NCBI GenBank assembly: GCA_021778845.1
Contig: JAJYBU010000007.1
Location: 1-64,000 of the forward strand
Length of the DNA stretch: 64,000 nucleotides
Reading direction: 5' to 3'
DNA from: Acidobacteriota bacterium
GTDB lineage: Bacteria > Acidobacteriota > Terriglobia > Terriglobales > Acidobacteriaceae
In this document: positions 11,681 to 21,766 of the stretch, piece after piece
Layout of the letters: every line of letters starts with the position of its first letter
Position numbering within the stretch: the first letter of the stretch is position 1
The notes under the pieces: generated by a model
Databases searched by the model: none
What the model saw: only the letters and a program-made list of their open reading frames with translations
What the model was told of the DNA's origin: nothing
Made by a program: the position numbers and the translations under genes

Positions 11681-12403
11681 TTGTCTGAAAATCCGCTTCT
11701 GCCCCATAGCAAGCTTCGTGAACTGCACGCGTTGATGCTGCAATGCCGCGCCCTGGAACGCAAGCAGAAATCCAGCGGGTATGCGCGCGAAGCTCTGCTC
11801 GCAGCGACCTCGATCCATCTGCTTCCGGGCGACCTGCTGAGTCCACGCGGCGGGGACGGGGTTGCGGCAACGCTGGCACCCGCGGCGAAGAAGTACCGTG
11901 CTACAGGCAGCCTGCTCGACGCTTCTTCGCTCGATGAGCGGCTGCGTCTTTGCGCAGCTGCGGCGCGAGGTCTGCAGGCGGCGGGAGCCGATGGCGTGGT
12001 GCTGGCGTTTGCACGGGCCGGTGAGGTTGAGCCGGGCTGGAAGGCGGCGCTGGAGTGGGCGCAGCAGTCACAGTTGCCGCTGATCCTGGCGATTGCGGAC
12101 GCGACGGGAGGAGCGAGTGCACGCTCCCGGAAACGCACGGAGGCTGCGCTTGACTTTGCGGCGATGAGCCGGTTGGCAAGGCGCGTGAAGCTGCCGGTGC
12201 TGACGGTGGATGGCGAGGACGCCGTTGCAGTTTATCGCGTGATGCAGGAGTCGGTTTTGCGTGCGCGACTGGGCGGTGGGCCAGCGGTGCTGTGGGCGGT
12301 GATGACTCCGGCAGGCGATGCAGCGAAGATGCGGCGGTCAAGCCAGCCCGTTGCACGGCTGGAGAAGTACATGACCGCAAGAAAAATTCCCCTGGGGCGC
12401 TGA
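11681..12403 (+). CDS. Degenerate dehydrogenase E1-alpha-like protein
   Basis: A 240-residue protein starting at TTG 11681 (SENPLLPHSKL). The opening KLRELHALMLQCRALERK is the first helix of branched-chain/pyruvate dehydrogenase E1-alpha subunits, and LILAIADATGGA resembles the segment after the TPP site (PVIFVCENNGYA). The GDG...N thiamine diphosphate motif and about 90 residues of the usual 330 are missing. It sits 90 bases after aceE on the same strand. It could be a regulatory or structural paralogue of E1, or a decaying gene, although the frame is open throughout and codon use is like its neighbours. Family membership is moderately supported; function is unknown. Confidence 0.6.
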   Translation: MSENPLLPHSKLRELHALMLQCRALERKQKSSGYAREALLAATSIHLLPGDLLSPRGGDGVAATLAPAAKKYRATGSLLDASSLDERLRLCAAAARGLQAAGADGVVLAFARAGEVEPGWKAALEWAQQSQLPLILAIADATGGASARSRKRTEAALDFAAMSRLARRVKLPVLTVDGEDAVAVYRVMQESVLRARLGGGPAVLWAVMTPAGDAAKMRRSSQPVARLEKYMTARKIPLGR

Positions 12404-12532
12404 GGGTTTAGGTCGCGCAGCGCGGTTCGACAAATTTCCTGGGACTGGCAACCCTTTTGGCAGCCTGAATTTTCTCTTCGTTGCAAGCCGCGGAGTCCGT
12501 CAAACAGGCCCGCTTCCCAGTACACTCAAAGC

Positions 12533-14515
12533 ATGCTCTTTCCCAGACCCCATGGGCACGCTGCCACGTTCCTCTGGCCAACTGCGGCTGTGCTTTTACT
12601 CGCGCTTGCTGGCCCGGGCGCGCTGTCCCAGGATGTGCCCGCGCCTTCGAATACGCCGTCATCGACGCAGCCCGCGATTCCGGGCGCGACGTCCACTCAG
12701 AACGGAACTTATCCGGCGATACCCGCAGCGCAGCAGGTTTCACCGGCAACGCGACCGGCTATTCCTGCGTACGCTCCGAATGGAATGAAGCCACGTCACG
12801 ACACGCTCGGGTCCGCCTACATTCCCGTCGACAGCATCGTCTATCCGATGGCGCTGCGGCTGTATTCGATGGGATATCTGAGCACGGCCTTCATCAATAT
12901 GCGGCCGTGGACGCGACGCAGCCTGCTGCATATGCTGGAGCAGTCGTCGCCGGCGATCATCGCCAGCGGCAATGATCAGGCCATCGACCTGCTGGCCAAG
13001 CTGGACGAATATATCGCGTCAGAAGGCGCCGAGGATGCAACGGTTGCAGAACATTTCAAGCGCGGGAATGTTTATGGCGTGCAGTCCGTCTACACGAGAG
13101 TGATGGGCATCAGCGGACAGACGCTGCGCGACAGCTTCCATCTGGGGCAGACGATTTCGCAGGACTATGGCCGCCCCTATGAGCCGGGGCTCAACAACAT
13201 CACCGGGTTTGCGACGTTGAATGAGTATGGACGGTTTTCGCTGTACGTGCGCGGAGAGTATCAGCACGCACCGTCGGGGACGGGCTACTCCACGACCGAC
13301 ACGGGCAATCCGCTGGCACCCGGCGGCCTCGCAGAGACGCTGTCGAACATCGATGAGATTTCCTACTCCGGCTACAACCTGAATCAGGCGACGATTCCAG
13401 CAGCTGTGATCGCTGCGCAGAATCCATTCCGGCTGGTGGAGGCGACGCTTTCATTCCATGTGATGGGCCATGAGATCTCAGCGGGCAAGTCCGATTCGTG
13501 GGACGGGCCGGGAATGGGCAGCGCGATGAACTGGAGCAATAATGCGGAAGATATATATTCCTTCCGCATCAATCGCGTCGAACCCATGCATGTGCCGTGG
13601 CTCTCCGATCTGCTGGGTCCGCTGCGCTACGACTTCTTTGTGGGATCGCTCAAGGGCCACACGGCGCCCAACGAGCCATGGGTCCATTCGGAGATGTTCA
13701 GCTTTGCACCGACGAAGAACGTGCAGTTTGCCTTCTCACGCACGGCGATCTGGGGCGGACATGGACACGGCTGCGTGCAACCGAATGGAACGTACACTCC
13801 CTGCGATGAGCCAATCACGATCCACACGTTCCTGAACAGCTTCTTTTCGATCAGCGACACCAATAGCGCGCTAAAGTATTCGGTGAACGATCCGGGCGCT
13901 CGCTTCAGCGACTTCAACTTCTCGTGGCGATTGCCGTTCGTCAGCCATCATCTGACGCTATACGCCGATTCGATCTCGCATGACGACGTGTCACCGATCA
14001 GCGCGCCGCGCCGCGCCGACTACCGGCCAGGGATTTACCTCTCGCAGATTCCCGGCATGCCCAAGCTCGACTTCCGGATTGAAGGCGTCAGCACGGACTG
14101 CTCCACGCTGATCTGCCAGCATGGCTCGGGTGAATACTGGGAGGTCGTCCAGCGGCAGGGCTACACCAACAAGGGCCTCATCATGGGCGACTGGATAGGG
14201 CGCGAAGCCAAGGGCGGCCAGGCGTGGCTCACGTATCATCTCTCCGCGGATGAGTGGGTGCAGTTGGAATACATGGTCAAGCGCACCCCGAAGGACTTCA
14301 TCCCCGGAGGTACGTCGCAGGATCAGTTCAAGATCGACGTTGTGAAGCGCCTCGGAAAAAATATTGAATTGAATGCGTGGATGCAGCTCGAACGCTGGAA
14401 GGCGCCGATTTACATCGACAATACGGGGAACGGAGCGAACATCGACAACACGATCGCTGTTCAACTGAAGTGGTATCCCAAACTGCATACGGACGCAGAG
14501 GACAAGAAGCCGTAG
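12533..14515 (+). CDS. Capsule assembly Wzi family outer-membrane protein
   Basis: A 660-residue protein with a signal peptide (hydrophobic run about residues 14-30, cleavage near ALSQ), a Pro/Thr/Ala-rich linker to about residue 85, then a beta-barrel-like body of alternating aromatic strands. MAINTENANCE of the family is seen in segments such as SKSDSWDGPGMG and FSRTAIWGGHGHG, which occur in acidobacterial Wzi-type proteins. Wzi in Klebsiella/E. coli is an outer-membrane lectin that anchors capsule at the surface. Its position immediately upstream of nucleotide-sugar and export genes fits that role. It is longer than enteric Wzi (about 480 residues), the excess being in the N-terminal part. 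Confidence 0.8.
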   Translation: MLFPRPHGHAATFLWPTAAVLLLALAGPGALSQDVPAPSNTPSSTQPAIPGATSTQNGTYPAIPAAQQVSPATRPAIPAYAPNGMKPRHDTLGSAYIPVDSIVYPMALRLYSMGYLSTAFINMRPWTRRSLLHMLEQSSPAIIASGNDQAIDLLAKLDEYIASEGAEDATVAEHFKRGNVYGVQSVYTRVMGISGQTLRDSFHLGQTISQDYGRPYEPGLNNITGFATLNEYGRFSLYVRGEYQHAPSGTGYSTTDTGNPLAPGGLAETLSNIDEISYSGYNLNQATIPAAVIAAQNPFRLVEATLSFHVMGHEISAGKSDSWDGPGMGSAMNWSNNAEDIYSFRINRVEPMHVPWLSDLLGPLRYDFFVGSLKGHTAPNEPWVHSEMFSFAPTKNVQFAFSRTAIWGGHGHGCVQPNGTYTPCDEPITIHTFLNSFFSISDTNSALKYSVNDPGARFSDFNFSWRLPFVSHHLTLYADSISHDDVSPISAPRRADYRPGIYLSQIPGMPKLDFRIEGVSTDCSTLICQHGSGEYWEVVQRQGYTNKGLIMGDWIGREAKGGQAWLTYHLSADEWVQLEYMVKRTPKDFIPGGTSQDQFKIDVVKRLGKNIELNAWMQLERWKAPIYIDNTGNGANIDNTIAVQLKWYPKLHTDAEDKKP

Positions 14516-14548
14516 CAGAGGTCTTGCCGGGAACGATCCTCTACTGAG

Positions 14549-14576
14549 AAAAATGCCCGCTACGCGTGGGCATTTT
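14549..14576. terminator. Bidirectional terminator between wzi-like gene and UDP-xylose synthase gene
   Basis: AAAAATGCCC, a 9-base loop and GGGCATTTT form a symmetrical hairpin with A and T runs on either side. It overlaps the last codons of the reverse-strand epimerase gene and can stop transcription from both convergent genes. Confidence 0.8.
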
Positions 14577-15516
14577 CATGTGCCACGCAGCGCGTGAAGT
14601 ACTCCAGCGAGCGCTCCAGACCATCTCGCAGCGTCACTGTCGGCGACCATCCCAGCAGCGTTTGCGCGCGCGCAATGTTCGGCCGGCGGCGCGTGGGATC
14701 GTCCTGCGGAAGCGGCTTGAAGACGAGTTCGCTGCGAGAGCCTACCACGGACAGCACTTCACGGGCGCACTCGAGGATGGTGAATTCATCGGGGTTTCCG
14801 ATGTTCACCGGATCGTGCTCGTCGCTGCGAGAAAGGCGAAGAATTCCATCGATGAGGTCGGAACAGTAGCAGAAGCTGCGGGTCTGCGAGCCATCACCGT
14901 AGATGGTCAGGGGCTCACCGCGCAGGGCCTGCATCATGAGATTTGAGATGACTCGGCCATCGTTGGGCTGGAGGCGCGGCCCGTAGGTGTTGAAGATTCT
15001 GACCAGATGCGTGTTGACGCCGTGATAGCGGTGATACGCCGCAACGGCTGCCTCGGAGAAGCGTTTGGCTTCGTCATAGACTGAGCGCGGGCCGATGGGG
15101 TTTACGTTGCCCCAGTAGGATTCCACCTGCGGATGCACCAGCGGATCGCCGTAGCACTCCGAGGTGGAAGCGTGCAGGTGGCCGGCGCCATACTTCTTCG
15201 CAATCTCAAGGGTGTTGATGGTTCCGGCGGAGCCCACCAGCAAGGTCTCGATGCCCAGGCGCATGTAGTCGACAGGGCTGGCCGGAGACGCCATGTTGAA
15301 GACAAAATCCACGTGCCCGGGATCGAAGGGATAGATGATATCGGTCTGCTCAAAGGAGAAGCGAGATTCATTGCTGAGATGAGAAAGATTCTCCAGAGTG
15401 CCAGTGCAAAGATTGTCCACACCGATTACTCGATCGCCCTGCGCCAAAAGAGCATCGCAAAGATGCGAACCGAGAAATCCGGCTGCGCCTGTTACGAGCA
15501 CAAGTCGTTCTGTCAT
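14560..15516 (-). CDS. UDP-glucuronate decarboxylase (UDP-xylose synthase), SDR family
   Basis: A 318-residue extended short-chain dehydrogenase. The NAD-binding GAAGFLG glycine motif starts at residue 10, followed by DNLCTG, the TSECYGDP catalytic-Ser region and the YDEAKR catalytic Tyr/Lys pair (YxxxK) near residue 146. [13 protein letters not shown] and [11 protein letters not shown] are typical of UXS enzymes, which convert UDP-glucuronate to UDP-xylose. The gene lies 58 bases downstream of UDP-glucose dehydrogenase on the same strand, so the two enzymes would act in series from UDP-glucose. A UDP-glucuronate epimerase is a less likely alternative. Confidence 0.9.
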   Translation of the reverse strand: MTERLVLVTGAAGFLGSHLCDALLAQGDRVIGVDNLCTGTLENLSHLSNESRFSFEQTDIIYPFDPGHVDFVFNMASPASPVDYMRLGIETLLVGSAGTINTLEIAKKYGAGHLHASTSECYGDPLVHPQVESYWGNVNPIGPRSVYDEAKRFSEAAVAAYHRYHGVNTHLVRIFNTYGPRLQPNDGRVISNLMMQALRGEPLTIYGDGSQTRSFCYCSDLIDGILRLSRSDEHDPVNIGNPDEFTILECAREVLSVVGSRSELVFKPLPQDDPTRRRPNIARAQTLLGWSPTVTLRDGLERSLEYFTRCVAHENAHA

Positions 15517-15574
15517 TTACCGTCCGCCTTTCTTGATACTGCCAGCGGCAGGATTTCGCACATTTCGGGAGAAA

Positions 15575-16984
15575 TCAGACTGCCAGTTTTACGTCTTCGC
15601 GCACGGGTGTCGCAGAAGGTCTTCCAATACTTAGATAGGTGAAACCGCTCTCTAACATGCGCTGGGGATCGTAGAGGTTTCGACCGTCAATGATGATGGG
15701 ATAGCGCATGAGCGTATGGAGTTGCATCAGGTCGATCCGCGCGAACTCCCGCCAGTCGGTCAGGATCAGGAGCGCATCAGCGTCGGCGGCCGCTTCGTCA
15801 ATGCTGTTGGCGTAGCGCAGTTGCGCGGAGGGCGGCAGTTTGGCCTGGGCGCGCTCCATCGCAGCCGGGTCAAACGCGACTACCATACAGCCCTCGGCCA
15901 GCAGCATCTCGACGAGGTCGATTGCCGGGGATTCGCGAATGTCGTCGGTATCGCCCTTGAAGGCCAGGCCCAGGACGGCCAACCGCTTGCCGCGCAGCGT
16001 CCACAAGGCCGACCGCACCTTGCCGAGGAACCTCTTCTTCTGATTGTCGTTGATCTTCTCGACTTCGCTGAGCAGGTTGAAGTCGACCCCCATCTGCTCA
16101 CCCACAGAGCGAAACGCCGCAATGTCCTTGGGGAAGCAGGAGCCGCCATAGCCGATGCCGGGACGAAGAAACTTCGGGCCAATGCGCGAGTCGAGTCCGA
16201 TGCCCTGGGCCACCTGCTCGACGTTGGCGTCGGCGGCTTCGCACAGATTGGAGACAGCGTTGATAAACGAAATTTTCAGCGCGAGAAAGGCGTTCGATGC
16301 GTGCTTAATGATCTCCGCACTCTTGGTGGAGGTGAGCAGCGACGGCGGCGGCTTCAGCGCGGAGCAACATCCCGCGATCGCGTCTGGCCGGTCGTAGTAC
16401 TCGCCCCCGGTCAGCGGGGCGTAGATCGCGCTGAGAAGATCGGAGGCGCGCTTGCTGTCAGCACCAATGACGATACGGTCTGGATGGAGGAAATCTTCGA
16501 CCGCGGTGCCTTCCCGCAGAAACTCGGGGTTGGAGACCACATCAAAGGCTTCGCGGTGGACTCCATTGCGTTCGATCACGCGGCGGATCCACTCGTTGGT
16601 GTAGACGGGCACAGTGCTCTTCTCGATGATGACTTTATAGCCATCGATGGAGCGGGCAATCTCGCTGGCGACGGCTTCCACATAGGAGAGGTCGGCGTCG
16701 CCGGTCTCCGACTGCGGCGTTCCGACCGCAACAAAGATGGCCTGGCAGGCGCGCGTCGCCTCACCCAGATCGGTCATGAAGCGGACACCGGTATTGCGAT
16801 ACCGCTCGAGGAGCTCCGGCAGGTAGTTTTCATGGATCAGGGTGTCTCCGCCCTGCAGCGCAGCCACTTTGCGCTCGTCGTTATCCACGCAGATCACCGA
16901 ATGGCCCATCTCCGCGAAACACACCGCCGCTACCAGACCTACATAACCGGAACCCACCACTGCAATTTGAACTGGCTCAGCCAT
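15575..16984 (-). CDS. ugd: UDP-glucose 6-dehydrogenase
   Basis: A protein of about 469 residues that oxidises UDP-glucose twice with NAD+ to UDP-glucuronate. It has the N-terminal Rossmann motif VVGSGYVGLV, the ternary segment EKSTVPV, the catalytic-cysteine loop GIGYGGSCFPKD, and the C-terminal UDP-binding domain with LGLAFKGDTDD. ATG at 16984 (MAEPVQIAV) has AGGTG about ten bases upstream; the in-frame ATG at 16993 would place it too close. It precedes the UDP-xylose synthase gene and is divergent from the tyrosine autokinase gene, so precursor supply and export share one intergenic control region (16985-17147). Confidence 0.96.
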   Translation of the reverse strand: MAEPVQIAVVGSGYVGLVAAVCFAEMGHSVICVDNDERKVAALQGGDTLIHENYLPELLERYRNTGVRFMTDLGEATRACQAIFVAVGTPQSETGDADLSYVEAVASEIARSIDGYKVIIEKSTVPVYTNEWIRRVIERNGVHREAFDVVSNPEFLREGTAVEDFLHPDRIVIGADSKRASDLLSAIYAPLTGGEYYDRPDAIAGCCSALKPPPSLLTSTKSAEIIKHASNAFLALKISFINAVSNLCEAADANVEQVAQGIGLDSRIGPKFLRPGIGYGGSCFPKDIAAFRSVGEQMGVDFNLLSEVEKINDNQKKRFLGKVRSALWTLRGKRLAVLGLAFKGDTDDIRESPAIDLVEMLLAEGCMVVAFDPAAMERAQAKLPPSAQLRYANSIDEAAADADALLILTDWREFARIDLMQLHTLMRYPIIIDGRNLYDPQRMLESGFTYLSIGRPSATPVREDVKLAV

Positions 16985-17147
16985 CAACAACATTCACCTG
17001 AAAGGGGATATGCCCCTGAATCTCCATGTATTATCGCAGAGCGCCAGCCGGTACACCTATTCCCCCCTATGATCCCAACGGAAGTAAACCCTGAAGGCCC
17101 GGAAGCAGGTTTGCCGAAGGGCGATGTTCGCGTAGACTAGAAATCGA

Positions 17148-19412
17148 ATGACTCCCGCACCAATTGAGAATCCGCAGGCGGATGCTGAGGTTCCTACTGC
17201 ATCTACAGGAACCCCGCAGAGCGCCGCCGATGCAACCTTATCGGAAGCATGGGTCACGATTCGTACGCGCAAAAAACTGATTCTTGCCATTGCCGCCCTC
17301 GGAGCGCTGTACGGATTCTATGAAGGCGCGACCCAGCCGCGACTCTTCACGGCCTCGGGGACGATCGAGATTCGAAGCGGCTCATCGAATCAATATCGTA
17401 TTGGCGCAACGTCCGCCGGGGGAGACTCATCGCGGCTGCCCACGGAACTGGCTATTTTGAAGAGTGACTCGCTGCTGCTCTCCGTGGCACGCGATCGCAA
17501 CCTGGCCAATGATCCTGCGTTCGCAGGCATTCCGGGACGTTATCAGAATGTGGACGATCCCGTGGTTCGGCAACGCGTTGTCGGGGAGCTGCAAAGAGAT
17601 ATATCCGTCGGTGTGATTCCGAAGACCGACATCGTCACTATCAGTTGCACCACGGGGAAGTCCCAACTTTCAGCCGATATTGTTAACCAGTTGGTGCAGG
17701 ACTACATCGCACACAGCTTCCAGTCACGAGCCGATGCCACCAAACGCGTAGAGAATTTCTTTTCCACACAACTCGATGACCTGAAGCAACAGGTCGAGAC
17801 CTCCCAGGCGCAGATGCTGGAGTTGCAGAAGAAGCTGGGCGTTCTCGGCTTCGATCCAAAGGATAACCAGATCACCTCGACGCTGGACGAGCTGAATAAG
17901 GCGGTGGGTGAGGCGGAGCTTGCGCGGATCGGGGCAGAGACCCGTTACCAGGTGCTTTCCAATATGGATCCCAGCATTCTGGACCAGGCGGGAAGCGCGT
18001 ATGCCCCGAGCAATGTCTCCGCGCTGCGCAATCAACTGAATATTGCCGAGTCCAACCTTGCACAACTCAACGCCACGCTTGGGCCGAACAACCCCAAAGA
18101 GGTTGGTATCCGGAATCAGATTGCCGAGTTAAAGAGGCAGATCGCTGTAGAGGAAGACCGCATCCTAAGTGAGACCAAGCAGGTCTATCTGGCCGCCAAG
18201 GCGCAGGAGACACAGACCAATGCAGCCCTGGATACGGAGAAGGCGGTAGCCTACAAGCTGCGCGACAATCTGCTCGAGTACACGCTGCGGGAGCGTGAGT
18301 TCGAATCCAACCGCACGCTTTACGAAGGATTGGAGCAGCGCCTGAGGACCGCCGGGGTTGAGGCGGGCCTCGAATCGACGGAGATCGAGCCCATCGATAC
18401 GGCCTATGCGCCCCTGGGGCCAACGCTCAAGCCGCGCACGAATATTATTGTCGTCGACACGTTTGTGATGCTGATCTTTGGCGTCATTCTGTCCTTCGTG
18501 CTGGAGAGCCTGGATACGGGCCTGCGCAGCGTGGCGGAGATCGAAAGCGTCTCCGGACTGCCGTCCCTGGCGCTGATCCCGCGTGCCCGCCGCAGCGTCT
18601 CGGATGAGACATCGCTGTCGACGGCGATGCGTAACCTGGGAACCCTCTCGAGCCCGAAGTCTCAGTTCTCGGAGGCCTTCCGCGCCCTGCGCACATCGCT
18701 GCTGCTATCGGTTGCGGGCGGCGAGCCGAAGCTGATTTTGATGACCAGCGCAACGCCGTCGGAAGGCAAGACGACAGTGTCGATCAACCTCGCCTGCGTG
18801 CTCGCCCAGCGCAATGTTCGGGTGCTAATCATCGACGCCGACCTGCGCCGGCCCACGGTGCACCACCGCTTTGGGCTCAACGGGAAAGTGGGGCTCACGT
18901 CGGTGCTGACGGGCAGCGTCAGCCTCGAGGATGCGATCCAGAACGTGCCCGAGATTCCGCAACTGGACGTGCTGGTCAGTGGACCCGTTCCTCCCTTCCC
19001 CACCGAGATGCTCGGCTCCGAGACGATGCATCAGTTGCTGGAGCGTTGCCGGGGGATGTATACCCACATTGTCATGGATTCACCACCGCTGCTTTCGGTC
19101 ACCGACAGCGTGGTGCTGGCACGCGACGCGGATGCTGTCGTGATGATTGTTCGCCATGGCAAATCGAGCAAGCACGCTATGCGCCGCGCACGCGATCTGC
19201 TGGTCCGCTCCGGTGCTCCGGTCACTGGCATTGTGCTCAACGCCGTCGATCTCAACAGCCCCGAGTACTACGCGTATTACGGGTACTACGGGTACACCGG
19301 GTATGCGGCGGCAGGTGTCGACAGCGCTGGATGGGAGTCCAAGGCCGACAACAAGGAATGGCCTCCAAGAGGCTCTGACAAAGGAAATACCGGCAAAGGA
19401 GATACGAAATGA
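17148..19412 (+). CDS. Polysaccharide co-polymerase / bacterial tyrosine autokinase (Wzc-like)
   Basis: A 754-residue inner-membrane protein. Residues 20-130 are a Wzz domain with TM1 (LILAIAALGALYGF), then a long periplasmic coiled coil (about 190-400), TM2 (about 428-450) and a cytoplasmic BY-kinase domain. The kinase motifs are Walker A TPSEGKTT, Walker A' LIIDADLRRP and Walker B HIVMDSPP. A tyrosine cluster (YYAYYGYYGYTGY) near residues 705-717 is the probable autophosphorylation site. Such proteins control chain length and export through cycles of phosphorylation; the CpsB-type phosphatase at 25106 is the likely opposing enzyme. The stop overlaps the next start as ATGA. Confidence 0.95.
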   Translation: MTPAPIENPQADAEVPTASTGTPQSAADATLSEAWVTIRTRKKLILAIAALGALYGFYEGATQPRLFTASGTIEIRSGSSNQYRIGATSAGGDSSRLPTELAILKSDSLLLSVARDRNLANDPAFAGIPGRYQNVDDPVVRQRVVGELQRDISVGVIPKTDIVTISCTTGKSQLSADIVNQLVQDYIAHSFQSRADATKRVENFFSTQLDDLKQQVETSQAQMLELQKKLGVLGFDPKDNQITSTLDELNKAVGEAELARIGAETRYQVLSNMDPSILDQAGSAYAPSNVSALRNQLNIAESNLAQLNATLGPNNPKEVGIRNQIAELKRQIAVEEDRILSETKQVYLAAKAQETQTNAALDTEKAVAYKLRDNLLEYTLREREFESNRTLYEGLEQRLRTAGVEAGLESTEIEPIDTAYAPLGPTLKPRTNIIVVDTFVMLIFGVILSFVLESLDTGLRSVAEIESVSGLPSLALIPRARRSVSDETSLSTAMRNLGTLSSPKSQFSEAFRALRTSLLLSVAGGEPKLILMTSATPSEGKTTVSINLACVLAQRNVRVLIIDADLRRPTVHHRFGLNGKVGLTSVLTGSVSLEDAIQNVPEIPQLDVLVSGPVPPFPTEMLGSETMHQLLERCRGMYTHIVMDSPPLLSVTDSVVLARDADAVVMIVRHGKSSKHAMRRARDLLVRSGAPVTGIVLNAVDLNSPEYYAYYGYYGYTGYAAAGVDSAGWESKADNKEWPPRGSDKGNTGKGDTK

Positions 19413-20431
19413 TCCCCATGAGCCGTCACTGTCTGGAAGACCGCGGGGCTGCTGCGGGACGCATGTGGAGCATCGTGGCTGCGCTGGGGGTACTGCTGCT
19501 GATCGGCTCGGCTACTGCTCTGGGCCAATTCAGCGGGCCGGCGACATCGAGTACCGCGACATACAACCAATCGCTCACGGCCACCTCCGACCCCGCCATC
19601 CTGTATCCGGGAGAGCGCGATGTCGTCCTGACGATTGGGGACATGATCTCCATCCGGTTATTTTCCGATGCAGAGTATTCAACGTCGGTTCGCATCAACA
19701 ATGACGGCACGGTACTGCTTCCGCTAATCGGGATCGTCCATCTGGAAGGCCTGTCGGTCACGCAGGCCGAGGAGCTTATCGCGCAGAAGTTGGCTGCTGA
19801 TGGAATGTATAAAAACCCGCAGGTGACCCTTCAGATTACCGAAGGACCCAATGCGGTCGTCACCATCATAGGCGAAACGCATGCTGTCGTACCTGTCGTC
19901 GGCTCGCGCCATCTGCTGGATGTCCTCTCGACGGCAGGTGGCCTGCCTCCGACCGCGAGCCATGTGATTACGATCAACCGGCCCGGGCTCTCAAAACCCA
20001 TCGTCGTCGATCTCGGGACCGACCCGATGCGCAGTTCGCTGGGCAACATTCCGGTGTTTCCCGGGGACACGATTGTCGTCTCGCGCATCGGGATTGTATA
20101 CATCTTCGGTTCCTTCGGCAGCGCTGCCGGAACCGTTCCATTGAACGCCTACACTCCGCTCACGCTCACCGAGGCTACAGCACTCAGCGGCGGAATTAAA
20201 TGGGAAGCAAACAACTCTGATCTCCGCATCATTCGTACGGTCGGAGACCATCGCACGGTCGCGGTCTATAACATCAAAAGAGTTCTCAATGGTAAGGACC
20301 CCGATCCGATTCTACAGCCCAACGACATCGTCTATCTGCCACCGGTTCCCCTGAAGCAGGTGTTGTCGGGAGGAGCGATCGGTACGATTCTGGGGGTTGC
20401 CGATCTCGCGCTCTTTGTCGCTACATACTGA
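19409..20431 (+). CDS. Polysaccharide export protein (Wza-like, SLBB domains)
   Basis: A 340-residue protein with an N-terminal hydrophobic segment (about residues 20-40), a polysaccharide-export domain near residues 65-150 (LTIGDMISIRLFSD, TVLLPLIGIVHLEGLSV) and one or two SLBB domains after it. Wza-type proteins form the outer-membrane export channel for capsule or exopolysaccharide. There is no lipobox cysteine after the hydrophobic segment, unlike lipidated Wza, and the C-terminus ends in a hydrophobic stretch. The ATG at 19409 overlaps the kinase stop (ATGA), so translation is probably coupled; ATG at 19463 is an alternative. Gene order (kinase before export protein) is the reverse of the E. 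coli wza-wzb-wzc operon. Confidence 0.9.
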   Translation: MIPMSRHCLEDRGAAAGRMWSIVAALGVLLLIGSATALGQFSGPATSSTATYNQSLTATSDPAILYPGERDVVLTIGDMISIRLFSDAEYSTSVRINNDGTVLLPLIGIVHLEGLSVTQAEELIAQKLAADGMYKNPQVTLQITEGPNAVVTIIGETHAVVPVVGSRHLLDVLSTAGGLPPTASHVITINRPGLSKPIVVDLGTDPMRSSLGNIPVFPGDTIVVSRIGIVYIFGSFGSAAGTVPLNAYTPLTLTEATALSGGIKWEANNSDLRIIRTVGDHRTVAVYNIKRVLNGKDPDPILQPNDIVYLPPVPLKQVLSGGAIGTILGVADLALFVATY

Positions 20432-20445
20432 CACGGAGCCAGCGT

Positions 20446-21705
20446 GTGATGATCGTTTCTGCGCAGTCTGATCGGTGCCCAAACAGCCAGCCAAAGGTTC
20501 GGCTCGGTTATCTTGTGAGTCATCCGATTCAGTACCAGGCGCCGCTGTTGCGGCGGATTGCGCGCGAGCCGGGGATCGATCTCACCGTGCTGTTCGGCTC
20601 GGACTTCTCGGTGCGCGGATACAAGGATCATGGCTTTGGCGTAGAGGTTGCGTGGGACACGCCACTGCTGGAGGGCTACCGTTCGGAGTTTCTTCGACCT
20701 CTGCGCGACACGGGCGGAGTCTCGCCTACGACGCCGATCAGCCGCGGCATCTATCGCCGTCTGCAACAGAGCGATGGGAGCCCCGCGTTCGATGCGCTGT
20801 GGGTGCATGGCTACGCCAGCATCAATGCACTGCAAGGCATCCTCGCTGCCAATGCCCTGGGTATCCCCGTGCTGCTGCGTGCAGAATCCTGGCTTGCCGA
20901 CCGCGTTCGCAGCCCGTGGACATTGGCGGCCAAGGCAGGCTTCTTTCGGCTTCTCAGCAGCGGGATTGCGGCGGTGCTGCCGATTGGCACGGTGAACGCC
21001 GCCTACTGGACCCACTACTTCGGCAGCAATGTTCCGCAGTTTCTGATGCCCTACGCGGTCGACAACCAGTACTTTGCGCAACAGGCGGAGGCTGCGGCGC
21101 CGCGCGAACAGGAACTTCGGGCCGAGATCGGACTTGATCCGGAGCGGCCGGTCATTCTGTTCGCCTCCAAGCTGCAGACTCGCAAGCACGCGGACCATCT
21201 GCTGGAGGCGTATCGCCACTTCATTGGCGATGAAGCGCCCGAGGGACGACCGTACCTGGTGATTGTGGGTGATGGAGAACAGCGGGCCGCACTCGAGGCC
21301 CGCACCCGGGAACTTGGCCTCCACGACGTCCGCTTTGCAGGTTTTCGCAATCAGTCGGAGCTGCCCCGCTTCTTTCAACTCGCAGACGTCTTCGTCCTTC
21401 CCTCGCGGCACGAGCCGTGGGGGCTGATCGTCAACGAGGTCATGGCTGCGGGATGCCCGGTTATCGTCTCCAGCGACGTTGGCTGCCACGCCGACCTGGT
21501 GACCGATGGGGTCGAAGGCTGCGTCTTCCCTGTCGGCGACATCTCCGCGCTTACGCACGCACTGCACCGCGTCTTTGCCTCCCCCGATACGGCCGCACGG
21601 ATGGGCCAGCACGCTCGCCAGCGAATCAGTGGATGGACGTTTGAAGAGGACATCCAGGGCCTGCGTGCTGCGCTGGCTGCTGTCACACGATTGCCCGTGG
21701 ACTGA
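20446..21705 (+). CDS. Glycosyltransferase family 4
   Basis: A 419-residue GT-B glycosyltransferase. The N-terminal acceptor domain begins VRLGYLVSHPIQYQAPLLRR, common in exopolysaccharide GT4 enzymes. The C-terminal nucleotide-sugar domain carries PVILFASKLQTRKHAD, LVIVGDGEQ and the retaining E(x7)E motif in RHEPWGLIVNEVMAAG. It transfers a sugar from a nucleotide donor to the growing lipid-linked repeat unit on the cytoplasmic face. It starts 14 bases after the export gene, in the same operon. The sugar specificity cannot be read from sequence. Confidence 0.92.
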   Translation: MMIVSAQSDRCPNSQPKVRLGYLVSHPIQYQAPLLRRIAREPGIDLTVLFGSDFSVRGYKDHGFGVEVAWDTPLLEGYRSEFLRPLRDTGGVSPTTPISRGIYRRLQQSDGSPAFDALWVHGYASINALQGILAANALGIPVLLRAESWLADRVRSPWTLAAKAGFFRLLSSGIAAVLPIGTVNAAYWTHYFGSNVPQFLMPYAVDNQYFAQQAEAAAPREQELRAEIGLDPERPVILFASKLQTRKHADHLLEAYRHFIGDEAPEGRPYLVIVGDGEQRAALEARTRELGLHDVRFAGFRNQSELPRFFQLADVFVLPSRHEPWGLIVNEVMAAGCPVIVSSDVGCHADLVTDGVEGCVFPVGDISALTHALHRVFASPDTAARMGQHARQRISGWTFEEDIQGLRAALAAVTRLPVD

Positions 21706-21766
21706 TACCCTTATGTTGCTTCTCTCTCCCCTTGGCTGAGCGCAATTTAATCTGTTTACAACCCCC

